From Drosophila persimilis (lineage: Eukaryota > Arthropoda > Insecta > Diptera > Drosophilidae), in the NCBI RefSeq assembly GCF_003286085.1, contig NW_020825321.1:3472001-3536000 (forward strand): 64,000 nt of DNA, in the 5' to 3' direction. A model generated the notes under the pieces. It had not been told where the DNA came from. It was given only the letters and a program-made list of their open reading frames with translations, and made no database searches. Position numbers and translations under genes: made by a program. Position 1 is the stretch's first letter; every line of letters begins with the position of its first letter. Positions 12,197 to 22,633 of the stretch are shown one piece after another.

Positions 12197-12577
12197 CGAA
12201 GGGGGGAATGTTACGGCAGAAACCGCAGAGGCAGCTCTAAATATCACTGCGCCTAACAGCTCTAAATATCACTGCGCCTAACAGCACAGACGTTAACAGC
12301 ACAAAAATTAACAGCGCCGAGCAAAGGGTTAATCAGGGCGAACGCAGCTATAGGCCAGGAAGAGGAAGAACAAAAAGAAAGGCAGCGGAAAAAGTTTACT
12401 GAAGCGGTACAAGTTTTTTAGCTCTAGCTCCCATAGTTTAACAACCCGCCCCGATATTGTAAATGAAACACCTGAATAAAACCAACTTGAAGAACAAACT
12501 ACGGGAGGCCTATTGAACGTGGGAGACTTATCAAACGTACGGCCCCAGATTTGGAGGCTTTGCCCGGCCCGGCAATA
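12197..12577 (+). repeat. Polypurine tract and 3' LTR of inner BEL/Pao element, unit A
   Basis: The polypurine tract GCGAAGGGGGGAA (12197-12208) is followed by the 369-bp LTR (12209-12577), equal in length to the 5' LTR. About nine substitutions separate the pair. Target duplication ACACC follows at 12578-12582. Confidence 0.9.
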
Positions 12578-12582
12578 ACACC

Positions 12583-13159
12583 GATGTGGAAAAGTATTCG
12601 TGATCTACCCTTAGCGGACCCTACATTTGGTAAACCAGGCGAAATCGACGTGATTTTAGGAGCTGATCAGCTTTGGAACCTTTACACTGGACAACGCAAA
12701 GAGTTTGGTTGGGTCATTACAGGCAGCTACCATCTCAGTAGTGATGCTCACAACAACGCACTAGCACATCACGCGCACGAGGATCTGGACACTTTGGTTC
12801 GATCGTTCATGGACATGGAACGAGTTCAACCAAGTGACGCTACCATTGATGCTAGTGATCCCGCTGAGCAACACTTCGTTCATACGCACGCCCGCAGAAA
12901 CGATGGCGTGTACATCGTCCAATACCCGTTCAAGGAATCTGCCCCTCCGATGTGGTCCACACTGCCACAAGCACTACGCCGCTTTACTTCTCCCGAGCGG
13001 AAATTTCGAAAATTTCCTGCGCTCAAACAACAGTATGTCGACTTTATGAACCATTATATACAACGAGGACACATGGAGGTGATTCCTTCTACTACCATAG
13101 AAAACGATCCCGGCAATCACAATTACTTAGCACACCACGCAGTATTTAAACCAGATAGC
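12583..13159 (+). pseudogene. pol: Outer BEL/Pao pol fragment (protease to RT start), unit A
   Basis: Reading continues from the outer element after the inner insertion: KSIRDLPLADPTFGKPGEID, VILGAD, a linker with DLDTLVRSFMDMERV, then the approach to the RT domain (HHAVFKPDS), where CR1 was inserted. About 15 bases next to the ACACC site are missing here but present in unit B. A short segment around 12993-13030 is absent from unit B. The rest of this pol gene is not in unit A. Confidence 0.8.
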
Positions 13160-13188
13160 AGATCACTCACGATCAGCCGAATGTCCCC

Positions 13189-14067
13189 TGCTGGCTCTGC
13201 GACAGCGTAGTCCACGCAAAATGCGCTGGATTTTCTGGCCTCGTGAGTGATACTATAGCCAAACGTAATGGCTTGCATTACAGTTGCGAGGCATGCCGTG
13301 CGGTGGAGAAGGACATGGTATCTTTCATGAGGCAGACGCGGAGTGGCTTTAAGGAGCTGACCGTTGGTTTCAAAAACCAATACGATCGGCTCCTAGCCAT
13401 GGAGGCTCAGTTTAGCGGTTTAAAACTGCTGAATGAGTCTCCGAGGCGCAAAAAGGTCACTCCGCGGGACCTGCAAGTGCCAACCGTCACTCAGCCGTGC
13501 GCCGCCGAAAAACTGACTCAGACCACTCCAAGTGTGCAGCAGTTGATCTCGTTTGCCACTCCAAAGGCAACGACAGCTGCTGGCGATGCAGATTCGGTAG
13601 CCGAATTCATCGCCTCGGAGAATGTGCAGCCAAGTACGTCTGCAGCGTCCGTGTCCGTGGTGTCCGCAAGTTCACTAGTTGTCCCGTCTATCCCGATCCC
13701 ACCAGTAAATAGACGTTCCGGACCTCCGGATATTGCCACCACAGATACTAGACATGTGGTGACTAAACCACTGGTGGGAGTCCCACCAAAACGACAAGTT
13801 TTTGTTTCACGGCTGGCCCCTGACCTCACATCTAATGATGTAATTGCTTTTATTCAAAGCAAAATAAAAGCCGTGGGCTTAAAGGTGGAGAAATTTAACT
13901 TCTCTTATGCCAGGGAGATAGCCTCGTTTAAGATAAGCATCTCCCCAACTCAATTTGACACCATTTGCTCCACCAAATTTTGGCCGGAGCATTTGGTGGT
14001 GAAGGAGTTTAAGGCTAAGAAGAAGAATAGGCCCCCCATATCCCTTCCAAATCTTTCCAGTGTGTAA
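13189..14067 (+). pseudogene. CR1 ORF1 (RNA-binding protein), unit A, 5'-truncated
   Basis: Translation opens in frame without an ATG: CWLCDSVVHAKC followed about 20 residues later by CEAC, a PHD-like zinc-binding half. Then come a Ser/Thr/Pro-rich linker and a C-terminal region (KRQVFVSRLAPDLTSNDVIAF) that resembles an RNA-binding fold. ORF1 proteins of this clade bind element RNA. A substitution creates TAA at 14065-14067, about 20 codons before the unit B stop. Confidence 0.7.
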
Positions 14068-14117
14068 CCCTCAACCTCAACTTCCTCTTCCTCAACTTCC
14101 CGTCTTGCTTCAACCTT

Positions 14118-15324
14118 TCCAAAAAACTAACTTCTCTTTTAGTAACCTATCAGAATGTAAGAGGCTTGCGTAGTAAGCTCAGCATTCTTTTCCGGGATAG
14201 TGCTGCATTTGCTTCCCACGTTATTGTGTTTACTGAAACCTGGTTAAAGCCGGACATTCTTAGTTCCGAGGTTTTGGCAGGTCGGTACACAACTTTTAGA
14301 AAGGACCGTTCGTCTCGACGTGCAGGAGGGGTTCTAATTGGAGTGGACTCTTACTTCACGTCAGAACACTTCACAGTCCAAGTTCAACAGGAACTGGAAT
14401 TCCTGTGTGTAAAACTGATTCTTCCCGCTTTCGCTATATTCATTACCTGCTCGTATATCCCACCTTCTTCGGATATTTCAATTTATGAGCAGCACTTGTC
14501 CGCTTTAACCGCTGTTGCTTCCTCGCTATCTGATAAAGATCGTATAATAGGTCTTGGTGACTTCAACTTGCCAGGAACTGTTTGGTCTTCGGTAAACGAG
14601 TCTAGTATCCTAGTGCCCATGTCACGACATGACTTTGTTGACGGCTTGCTTGACCTGTCCCTGTCTCAAGTCAATCATGCGAAAAATTCCTTGGGTCGAT
14701 TGCTTGATCTATGCTTTGTATCGGATCCGACCATAGTGTTGTTAACCCGAGCCCTTCCGCTCACTATACCTGAACACGCCTACCACCCTACTTTCGAGGT
14801 GTCGCTAGATATAGGACCAACTGTATTGGATCGGTCGAGTAGACTACCTGAAGCTTAATAACCTAATTAGGGATTTTGATTGGTCCGCTTTGTACTTGTG
14901 CACTGATGTCACAAAAGCCACAAACATTTTTTACAATGCTCCTGGCACATTTTTTGATTCTTGTGTCCCGCTTTCTTGTCCGATTAGATCTGGAAAACCC
15001 CCTTGGTTTACCAAAGAGTTATCCAGTCTACAAAACTTAAAATCAAGACTTTATAAAAAATTTCAAGAAGTGGGTTCTCCTACTTCTCACTCTCGTTATG
15101 TAGTAGCTCGGTCAAACTTTTCAGTTCTTAATGCTCAATGCTATAAGAACTACCTATCTCGTTGCAGGATACGTTTTCCTCAGGACCCTAAACAGTTTTA
15201 CTGCTTCGTAAACAGTAAGCGTAGAACGTCCGCACACCCATCCTCGCTATCATTTTGTAATACGTCGGCAAATAATAATCAGGCAATTGCCGATCTTTTT
15301 GCCCAGTTTTTCCAAACCACCTAT
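14118..15324 (+). pseudogene. CR1 ORF2, endonuclease and N-terminal part, unit A
   Basis: An APE-type endonuclease: VRGLRSKL at the start, VFTETWL, LGDFNLPG, and a linker leading toward the RT. It would nick target DNA for target-primed reverse transcription. A deletion of about 35 bp at 14850, absent from unit B, closes the frame at 14858. A second open segment (14890-15372) continues until the roo-like LTR interrupts at 15325. The start codon is unclear; the frame overlaps the end of ORF1. Confidence 0.8.
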
Positions 15325-15759
15325 GTTAAGACCTTAAAAGAAAAGTCTAGACATTTGCGAGTTGAGTTGTAAATTCAAACTAAATTTTATTCTTAAAATC
15401 AGAGCCTTATATGTGATTTGACAATGAGGTAGGAGGTACAATTTGGTAGTCTATAATTATCGTTAGACCTACACAGAGGATACACTTTACTGAGGGTGTC
15501 TTTTTGAGTACATGCTTACATTAGTTTTATTTTAGGACCGCATTTGTTAAGTGTGTTGTGTTGTGTTTTGTTGTCGTATTAATGGGTTACAGATCTCTGT
15601 TTACACCAGTGCAGTCATAACTTGTCCACTTTATGTTATTTCTTTAGAGATCGGTGTTGTTACATGAGTTTATGTGTACAATAATCTATTTGTATTTAAA
15701 CATTCTGCAAGGGGCCGAAAGTGGCATTGTATTGACGATAATATGTTCATGTTTGAACA
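15325..15759 (-). repeat. 3' LTR of roo-like element
   Basis: About 435 bp, nearly identical to 27141-27579. The outer boundary is fixed by the CCTAT duplication. Just inside it (15760-15790) lies a second copy of a motif, CTGCAAAGGGCCGAAAGTGG, that also occurs within the LTR near 15703. Confidence 0.88.
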
Positions 15760-15871
15760 TTCTGCAAAGGGCCGAAAGTGGCATTGTTTTGTATTTTGAT
15801 TCTTGTGAAACTTTTTGTGTACATTTTCTTTATAGCTATAATTACAAGTACAGATAATCATTTACAGTCAA

Positions 15872-16372
15872 TTACAGTGGGTAGGGAAGTGCTATCGTTT
15901 GCAGTCTTCGTGCTACTTTAATTCTTCTTATGGCATAGATTATTAATATTATCATTATTATGATTCCGATAATCAAGGCCGCATGTCCAGATACATGATG
16001 GAACTTAAGTCCTTCTAAGTCATGATGACCTTCTTTTAACAATTTTATTTCGTTTTTTAACTTATCCATTTCTTCTGTATGGTTAATTAATGGTACTGCT
16101 AATGGATTCCAAACAATTTTTGGTATTTTGCTTATATTACTTGTATAAAAGGATGAAATTGGCTCGTAGCTTTCTGTTTGAATTCTGTGATGAAGTACTA
16201 GTATTTTGTCATCGGTTCGCACAGTACAACCATTTATTATTGTTAAAATTCCTTGTTGCGGAAGATCAATTAGTTCTTGATTTGAGTTACTACCTTGAAT
16301 TCTAGCATTAGTGTTTACTGGAACTTTGAAGAGCCAACTACCTGCCTTTCTAATTCGACCCAAAATGATCAT
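15872..16372 (-). pseudogene. env: roo-like env C-terminal region
   Basis: A 166-codon frame with a coiled-coil-like stretch (EEMDKLKNEIKLLKEG), then a strongly hydrophobic segment (ALIIGIIIMIILIIYAI) and a basic tail (RRIKVARR), the layout of the membrane-anchored end of a retroelement envelope protein. It lies after pol next to the 3' LTR, where roo carries env. The N-terminal part is not intact; 16373-16548 holds remnants I could not place in one frame. Assignment rests on position and membrane topology. Confidence 0.6.
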
Positions 16373-16548
16373 ATCTCTGCTATCTTCCTATACACGCAAT
16401 TTGAATTACCTTTTACTACTACGAGTACTTCTGGTCTCTTTTGGAGTCATTCCTGAGTCTTGCTCTTCTGACTCAATTCCAGCTAATGGACAAATTTTAG
16501 TTATGTTGATGTTTTATAGTTACTACTCTGACTCTATCGTCCCTACCT

Positions 16549-17529
16549 TTATGTATTTCTTCTATTTTTTCCCAAGGGCCATCTAGCTGGGTGACAGGTT
16601 TCATCTTTTATTAATACAATCTGTCCTGTTTTAATATTCTGCATTCCTATTTTCCATTTGTTTCTTTGTTGCAGTGTGTGCAAATAATCTTCTTTCCATT
16701 TAATCCAAAATTCTCTTTTCATTTTCTGAATTAATCTCCATCTATCCAGATTCCCGATTTTTTCCTCTGAAATTGTCTCCATCGGGCCAAATATTGGCCT
16801 TCCAATTATAAAATGACCTGGTGTTAATACATCCAGATCGTCAATATCATTTGTAGCCGTATACAAAGGGCGTTAATTTAGTACCGCTTCAATTTGACAT
16901 AATAGAGTTGCCATTTCCTCATAGGTTAAATTATTGTCCCCAATTACCCTTTTTAAGTGATATTTCACTGATTTTACCCCAGCTTCCCAAATACCTCCGA
17001 AGTGAGGTCCTGCCGGGGGAATAAAATGCCACTCGATCTGTTCTCTTTCTAATATTGGAACCACTTTTAGGTTCTCTTTGAGGGTTTTTTGGTATTCCTC
17101 GTCTAACTTGCGCGAAGCTCCCACAAAGTTAGTTCCATTATCGGAAAAAATTTTTGCAAATTTTCCTTTTCTTGAAAAAAAACTTCTAAGTGCATCTAGA
17201 AGTGCATCTGAAGTAAGATCACTGACTACTTCCATGGCTTTTGTCGCCATGCATACGAATACGGCAATATATCCCTTATAGGATTTCTGCCCCCGGTTTT
17301 TAGAGCATCGGATATGGTAAGGCCCGGCGAAGTCTACACCTGTATTTGTAAACGGGTGCGACATTGTAGCTCTGTGTTTCGGCAGATTTCCCATAATTTG
17401 TTCTGCAGTATTCTGTCGATACCTAGCACAGGTGACACACTCTTTAAGTTTTTTCTTTAAGAAATTTCGTAGCCTAAATACCAAAATTTTCACTGGATAT
17501 AGTTTCGCATCAGGTTAATTCCACCATGC
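16549..17529 (-). pseudogene. pol: roo-like integrase, core and C-terminus
   Basis: On the minus strand: CVTCARYRQN (zinc-binding end), D in GVDFAGPYH, D in FSDNGTNF, E in GIWEAGVKS, then the C-terminal region (LTPGHFIIGRPIFGP, DRWRLIQKMKREFW). An in-frame stop near 16870 separates core from tail, and another occurs near 17494. The integrase N-terminus lies on the other side of the mdg3-like element (22966 onward). The frame is restored if that element and one ATGC copy are removed, which confirms the nesting. Confidence 0.85.
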
Positions 17530-17857
17530 TATTGGCGCAGAAAGTACACGGATGTTTCGTACTTTTTATGATTTTATTTTACTTAATTCTTTACCAACCA
17601 CTCTGTCCTGTTGATACCGCAAAAGTGCTCATTGAACCCAGCTCCGATCTCTGGTTCTATTCCGATCTAGTTCTCGCATAGTTCTAGTTCGCAGAACTAG
17701 AACTATCGGATGATTATTCATATCGATACTTATTCGGATACTTACGATATTTCGTACTACGTTAATAGTAAATACAATTGTAGATTAACACTAATAATTA
17801 TAAGCTAGCAGCAAGGTAAATACAAATGTAGGGTTATAATACTAAAACAACCTAACA
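17530..17857 (-). repeat. 3' LTR of mdg3-like element
   Basis: 328 bp, no difference seen from 22634-22961. It contains a near-perfect palindrome at 17680-17704 (11-bp arms AGTTCTAGTTC, 3-nt loop). On the minus strand a purine-rich AGGATGG stretch precedes it and may be the polypurine tract. Confidence 0.93.
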
Positions 17858-17944
17858 GCTCGGCCATCCTGACAATTAGATCGCCCTCGATCGTAAATAT
17901 GTAATTAAGAGTAATTTTAATTATATGTGTATATATATATTTTG

Positions 17945-20900
17945 TTAACTATTTAAGTAGGGGTCACTTTCACACTGATTACGCCAATCTGCCCATTTCC
18001 TTAATCGGCATGCCTCTATAATGCCCTCATACGGGATTTGGCTTATTTGGCAGTTTTCAATGTCATTTAACACATATCTGTCGTTCGGCAATACCTTTTT
18101 GATGATGTACGGACCCCTGTACTTCGGAACAAATTTTTTATTTGTACCTATTGTGGTGTCAATGTTTCTCATTACAACGAAATCGCCTTCCAAGAACTCA
18201 ATATGATTTTTGTGATTCCTTTCAAAATACTCTTCACTCTTCTGCTGACAATGCTCGATTTTATCCAAAGATTTCTTACGTACTGATTCTAAATCGCTTT
18301 GAGTTCGGTCTTGTTTATCATCTAAGTATTCTGTTAACGCGTCAATATTACAACCCCTCTGTTGGACTCCGAATAACAACACTGAAGGCAATTCTTTCGT
18401 GGTCGAATGGACTGAGTTATTAATTGCATATTCAGCCTTTATTAAAAGTTTGCTCCAATCTTCGTGATTTATTGGCTCAGTTATTTTGGCGAGCATAGCT
18501 TTCATAGTTCTGTTAACCCGTTCTACCTGACCATTCGCTTGGGGTGAAGCAGTTGCCACTTTCACGTGTTCTATATTATTTTCTAACAAAAATTTACTAA
18601 ATTCTAATGATGTAAAACACGTTCCTCTATCGCTAATAATTCTACGTGGACGACTATAAAATTGAAAATACTTTGAAAAACATGTGTTGACTTCTTTAGT
18701 GCTTGTCGTATTTACAGAAAATAATTTTACAAATTTCGTAAAGGCGTCAATGATAACTAATACATGCTTCTTCTTTGATATAACAGCGGGAAGTGGTCCA
18801 AAATGGTCTACGTGTAAGGTGTCGAATGGGATTGGTCGCTTAGGAATATTGTGAAGTGTTCGATTGTTCGCATGTGTGGGGACTGAAAACATGATACAAT
18901 TTAAACAATTTCCTATAAACAAATCGATTTTAGATCTCATATTCGGGAACCAATAATGTCTTAAGATTTCTTTCATACATTTCTCAGTTCCTAAGTGACA
19001 TAAGTTTTCGTGAACTCTTCTGATTATTTGCGTTTCCATTTCAGCTGGGACATAAAACAGCTCAACGTCGTTCTCACCTATTTTATAAACAATTCCATCG
19101 CTCAATGAAAATTTCTTAACAGGTCCATGCTCCAATTGTTCTTTTAATTTTCCTATATGGTTGTCCCTGTTTTGTGTTATCTGAAGCTGAAGATTAATGT
19201 CGTCGCACTCAATCACGGAAACTATTCGGTCTTTGTTATCACTTTCATGAATTGTCACTATTGGTTCATATTCAAAATCTTGATTAAGCGCTGAAGGATA
19301 TCTACTTAAGGTGTCCACATGGGACATATATTTTCCACTACGATGTTTTAAAGTGTAATTATAATTTGCTAGCTCTATGGCCCATCTGGCGATATTTGAA
19401 TGAAGACGTCCCTTTCCTAAACATAAAACTACTGAGTTACAATCTGTTATAATTCTAAACGGAATCCCTTCTAAATAAATTCGAAATTTCCTCAATGAAT
19501 AGATCACAGCTAACGTTTCCAGCTTGAAACTTTCGTATCTTGCCTCTAGTTTTGTCGCTCTCTGTGAAAAATATGCTGTTGGGTGAAACTTATTGTCATC
19601 TTGTTTCTGCAACAAAATTCCACCAAAACCTTCACTACTTGCATCACAATGCAATTCTGTTTCTCGATTTGGATTATACAGAGCTAATACTGGTGACGAA
19701 ATCAGTTTTTCTCGAAGATATTCAAAAATTTGTATGCATTTGTCTTGAAGCTCAAACTTAGTTCCAGGTTTTGTAAGTTCTTGTAATGGTTTTGCTATTC
19801 TTGAGTAAGCAGGAATGAAACGCCTAAAATAAGAGAATAATCCCAAAACCTTTTGCATTTCATGGCGATCTTTTGGCAATGGCAGATGCTTAATGGTTGC
19901 TGTGTGTTGACAGTTTGGGCTTATTCCCTTACCAGAAAGGGTATATCCCAAGAACTCAATACTTTCATAACCAAATTGACATTTACTAACCTTAATTTCT
20001 AGTCGATATTCTGCGAGAATTCTTAAAACTCTACCTACTGTTATAAGATGTTCGTTCAACGACTTGGAACCTATAGCGATATCGTCCATGTAAACTACTA
20101 CATTACCTTCGCGAATTAATGGTTGTAAAATGAAATTAATAAATCTCATAAATACTGCTGGTGCATTCATAAGCCCAAAAGGCATTCTTGTGTATTCATA
20201 TTGTCCGCTAGGTATGACAAATGCTGTATACTGCACCGAACTTTCTGCTACTTTTACTTGGTGATAACTGTGTTTCAAATCTAAAAGTGTAAAAATTGTG
20301 TTCCCTTCTAATCTCTCTAAGCAGTCGTCTATTAGTGGCAATGGATATCCATCACGAATGCAAATCTTATTAAGCTGTTTGTAATCTACACACATTCTTT
20401 TTTTCCCTGATTTTTTCTTAACTAATACTATTGCAGAGCTGTAAGGCGATTTACTTTCTCTTATGAAGCCTTTTTTCAATAGTTCATCTATTTGGGTATC
20501 TACTTCTTTCTTCTCCTGATATGAAAGTCTTCTCGGAACAGTGCGTACAGGTTCTTCTGATTTAAGTTTGAGGTTCATTTCATAGTTATGTTGAATTGCT
20601 GGAATGTTAGTTAAGTCTGAATAGTTAAGTTTTATCAATTCCATGAATTTACTACGTTCTTTATCAGTTCGCTTTGGGTCGATATTATAGCTGTCCTCTT
20701 CTTTTGTTATTTCAATACTATATATATACGGTATATCTAAGTTGGTTCTTTCTAATGATTCACTTGCCATATGCTTTTGCTCGTTATCTTTCAATAAAAG
20801 GTCAATGTTATTACAATTCAATTGGACACTAATCTTATTCTCATAATTTTCATCCTTCAATAATCCATTATTATTGATATCTGATAACATCATCTCACTG

Positions 20901-22537
20901 TCTCTATTTGTCAATACTACATTTTCAATTTGGTCGCTCTCAATGTTCACTAATACTCTATTTTCATCTAAGTCACTGTTCACTAATACTCTATTTTCAT
21001 CTAAGTCACTGTTCACTAATATTCTATTTTCATCTAAGTCACTGTTCACTAATACTCTATTTTCATCTAAGTCACTGTTCACTAATACTCTATTTTCATC
21101 TAAGTCACTGTTCACTAATACTCTATTTTCAATTTCATTTTCAAAAATTAATTTTATTCCATAATTTTCAAGGAAACTGCGCCCCAGAAGGACATTATAC
21201 GAAATATAGTTGTTTGGTACAACGAAAAATATAAGTTCTTTTTCAATGTTATGAAAAACTAAATTGACAATTATTTTTCCAAAAATGCTTATTCTCGAAC
21301 CGTTAACTCCAAAATACTCTGTCGGTCTTAGTACACCATCAAAATTTTCATAAGGTATCGCCGAGCGCTGCATCAAATTAATAGCGCTACCGGTGTCCAA
21401 CATGCCAGAAAGAAATTTAATTTGATACCTGCGTTTTATATCAGTGTAAAAATATACCCCTACCTGATTAACAATAGGAACAAAAATATTGTTCTCCTCT
21501 CTGTCGTCCATCGGCGGGTTGCTGGCTGTACCCACGGATCGCTGGGCTGACATAGGCTTCTGTTGGCAATCCTTCACCTGGTGCTGCATGGATCCACACT
21601 GGAAACACGATCCCTTCTCCCGCTTAGGTGCGGGACACGATGAAGCATAATGGCCATGTGCTGAACAATTATAGCAGCGCGCCTGGCTCCGGTCATTTCC
21701 GGAAGCAGTCATCCCAGTGCGCCTAAAATTCGTCTGGGTACTCTTCCTCAAAGCCTCGTATTGTCGAGCTAGCTCCTTAAGTTTTCCGATGGTCGACGCT
21801 GAATACAATAAGGCGATACTGGAAGATCGATCACGAAAACCATCAATGATGAACTGCACTGTCAATTTCTCTTCGATGTCGGCACGCATAGCAATTTCTT
21901 CCATGCGAAGAATATATCCCATTACGGAGTTTTTCTCCGGGTTGAAAAAGGTTTCCTTCAACAGGAGTACCACGTCGGCAGTTGAATTGCTGCGGCCAAA
22001 AGTTTTTAGGAAGTTTCCTTTAAACTCGTCGTAAGTCTTTGATTTGTCGACACGCATGAACAAGTCCGCCTCTGTTCCCGCCTTCATCAACATGCGCACA
22101 CAACGAAGCTTAAAATTGCTGCTTTCGTTCACGCCTCCGCAAATCCGTTCAAAATTCAAGACCCATTCAGAGGCTTCATCATTTTCACTGGCAGAAAAAG
22201 GGGCAATCAGTTGCTTGACCATTCGGATGTCATCGGTCACATGGTTGTCCATTACCATTAAGGCAGCCAGTTTCTTCTTTTTCTCAGCAACCCTTATTGC
22301 GGCGTCAAGTAATTCTTCTTCTTTCATATCGTCGATCTGCTCATTTTCAGACACTTTCTCCTCCGATTCAATATCCGATTTATTCACCAGACTTTCAGAA
22401 ACTTCGTCCATTCCACCACTTATGGCAAGCTTGCGAAGTTGCCTTAGTGTTGCGCTGGCTGGAAAAATGATCTCTTTCTCCAGCAACCACTCTACAATTT
22501 TTTCTTTGTCAATGTTTGCCATGGTTTCCTCAGCCAT
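17945..22537 (-). CDS. gag-pol: gag-pol polyprotein of mdg3-like element, 1530 aa
   Basis: A single uninterrupted frame from ATG at 22537 (MAEETMANIDKEK). Order by residue: gag about 1-270; two CCHC zinc knuckles at 288-301 (CYNCSAHGHYASSC) and 311-324 (CFQCGSMQHQVKDC); protease DTG at 381-383; a tandem 11-residue repeat at about 470-534; RT with YMDD at 816-819; RNase H with Asp965 (HCDAS); integrase with HHCC around 1176-1214 and D1244, D1303, E1339 (35 residues between the last two). All key catalytic residues I could check are present. The product would be a particle-forming polyprotein that copies and inserts the element. Gag and pol share one frame, as in mdg3/micropia relatives. Confidence 0.93.
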   Translation of the reverse strand: MAEETMANIDKEKIVEWLLEKEIIFPASATLRQLRKLAISGGMDEVSESLVNKSDIESEEKVSENEQIDDMKEEELLDAAIRVAEKKKKLAALMVMDNHVTDDIRMVKQLIAPFSASENDEASEWVLNFERICGGVNESSNFKLRCVRMLMKAGTEADLFMRVDKSKTYDEFKGNFLKTFGRSNSTADVVLLLKETFFNPEKNSVMGYILRMEEIAMRADIEEKLTVQFIIDGFRDRSSSIALLYSASTIGKLKELARQYEALRKSTQTNFRRTGMTASGNDRSQARCYNCSAHGHYASSCPAPKREKGSCFQCGSMQHQVKDCQQKPMSAQRSVGTASNPPMDDREENNIFVPIVNQVGVYFYTDIKRRYQIKFLSGMLDTGSAINLMQRSAIPYENFDGVLRPTEYFGVNGSRISIFGKIIVNLVFHNIEKELIFFVVPNNYISYNVLLGRSFLENYGIKLIFENEIENRVLVNSDLDENRVLVNSDLDENRVLVNSDLDENRILVNSDLDENRVLVNSDLDENRVLVNIESDQIENVVLTNRDSEMMLSDINNNGLLKDENYENKISVQLNCNNIDLLLKDNEQKHMASESLERTNLDIPYIYSIEITKEEDSYNIDPKRTDKERSKFMELIKLNYSDLTNIPAIQHNYEMNLKLKSEEPVRTVPRRLSYQEKKEVDTQIDELLKKGFIRESKSPYSSAIVLVKKKSGKKRMCVDYKQLNKICIRDGYPLPLIDDCLERLEGNTIFTLLDLKHSYHQVKVAESSVQYTAFVIPSGQYEYTRMPFGLMNAPAVFMRFINFILQPLIREGNVVVYMDDIAIGSKSLNEHLITVGRVLRILAEYRLEIKVSKCQFGYESIEFLGYTLSGKGISPNCQHTATIKHLPLPKDRHEMQKVLGLFSYFRRFIPAYSRIAKPLQELTKPGTKFELQDKCIQIFEYLREKLISSPVLALYNPNRETELHCDASSEGFGGILLQKQDDNKFHPTAYFSQRATKLEARYESFKLETLAVIYSLRKFRIYLEGIPFRIITDCNSVVLCLGKGRLHSNIARWAIELANYNYTLKHRSGKYMSHVDTLSRYPSALNQDFEYEPIVTIHESDNKDRIVSVIECDDINLQLQITQNRDNHIGKLKEQLEHGPVKKFSLSDGIVYKIGENDVELFYVPAEMETQIIRRVHENLCHLGTEKCMKEILRHYWFPNMRSKIDLFIGNCLNCIMFSVPTHANNRTLHNIPKRPIPFDTLHVDHFGPLPAVISKKKHVLVIIDAFTKFVKLFSVNTTSTKEVNTCFSKYFQFYSRPRRIISDRGTCFTSLEFSKFLLENNIEHVKVATASPQANGQVERVNRTMKAMLAKITEPINHEDWSKLLIKAEYAINNSVHSTTKELPSVLLFGVQQRGCNIDALTEYLDDKQDRTQSDLESVRKKSLDKIEHCQQKSEEYFERNHKNHIEFLEGDFVVMRNIDTTIGTNKKFVPKYRGPYIIKKVLPNDRYVLNDIENCQISQIPYEGIIEACRLRKWADWRNQCESDPYLNS
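20935..21130 (-). repeat. 33-bp tandem repeat inside the mdg3-like ORF
   Basis: About six copies encoding ENRVLVNSDLD (one with I for V), between protease and RT. The 33-bp period keeps the frame. The copies are almost identical in DNA, so the array expanded recently or is being homogenised. Confidence 0.95.
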
Positions 22538-22633
22538 TTATAAAATGTGGAAAATACTCGTTGTCGGGGATGCCAGTAGACAAATACTTATGTAGGCAGA
22601 TTCTTTAAAGGGCTACTATCCCACTTCTGAAGT

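Larger units (their letters stand above)
6371..12577 (+). mobile_element. Inner BEL/Pao retrotransposon, both LTRs present, unit A
   Basis: A 6207-bp element inserted in the outer BEL protease region. LTRs of 369 bp each flank gag and pol. A 5-bp target duplication ACACC lies at 6366-6370 and 12578-12582. The LTRs differ at about nine sites, so this is not a recent insertion. It was there before the duplication, since unit B has it at the same site with the same duplication. Pol is broken in several places in this copy. Confidence 0.93.
4201..13159 (+). mobile_element. Outer BEL/Pao LTR retrotransposon, 5' part, unit A
   Basis: The element starts with a 475-bp LTR, a primer-binding site and a gag-protease region. 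It is interrupted at 6371-12577 by the inner BEL element and resumes with protease-RT sequence until CR1 begins near 13160. The remainder of its pol gene is absent from unit A, because the duplication junction removed everything after CR1. In unit B the same element continues to its 3' LTR. Reading frames are broken, so it cannot move by itself. Confidence 0.9.

Noticed and set aside
15872..16372. A live endogenous retrovirus with envelope
   Set aside because: Only a C-terminal env-like piece remains and gag-pol is broken; treated as a decayed roo-like element.
20874..21234. Plus-strand ORFs with LFSSKSLFTNT or YFHLSHCSLI repeats
   Set aside because: They are the reverse complement of the 33-bp repeat in the mdg3-like polyprotein, not genes.
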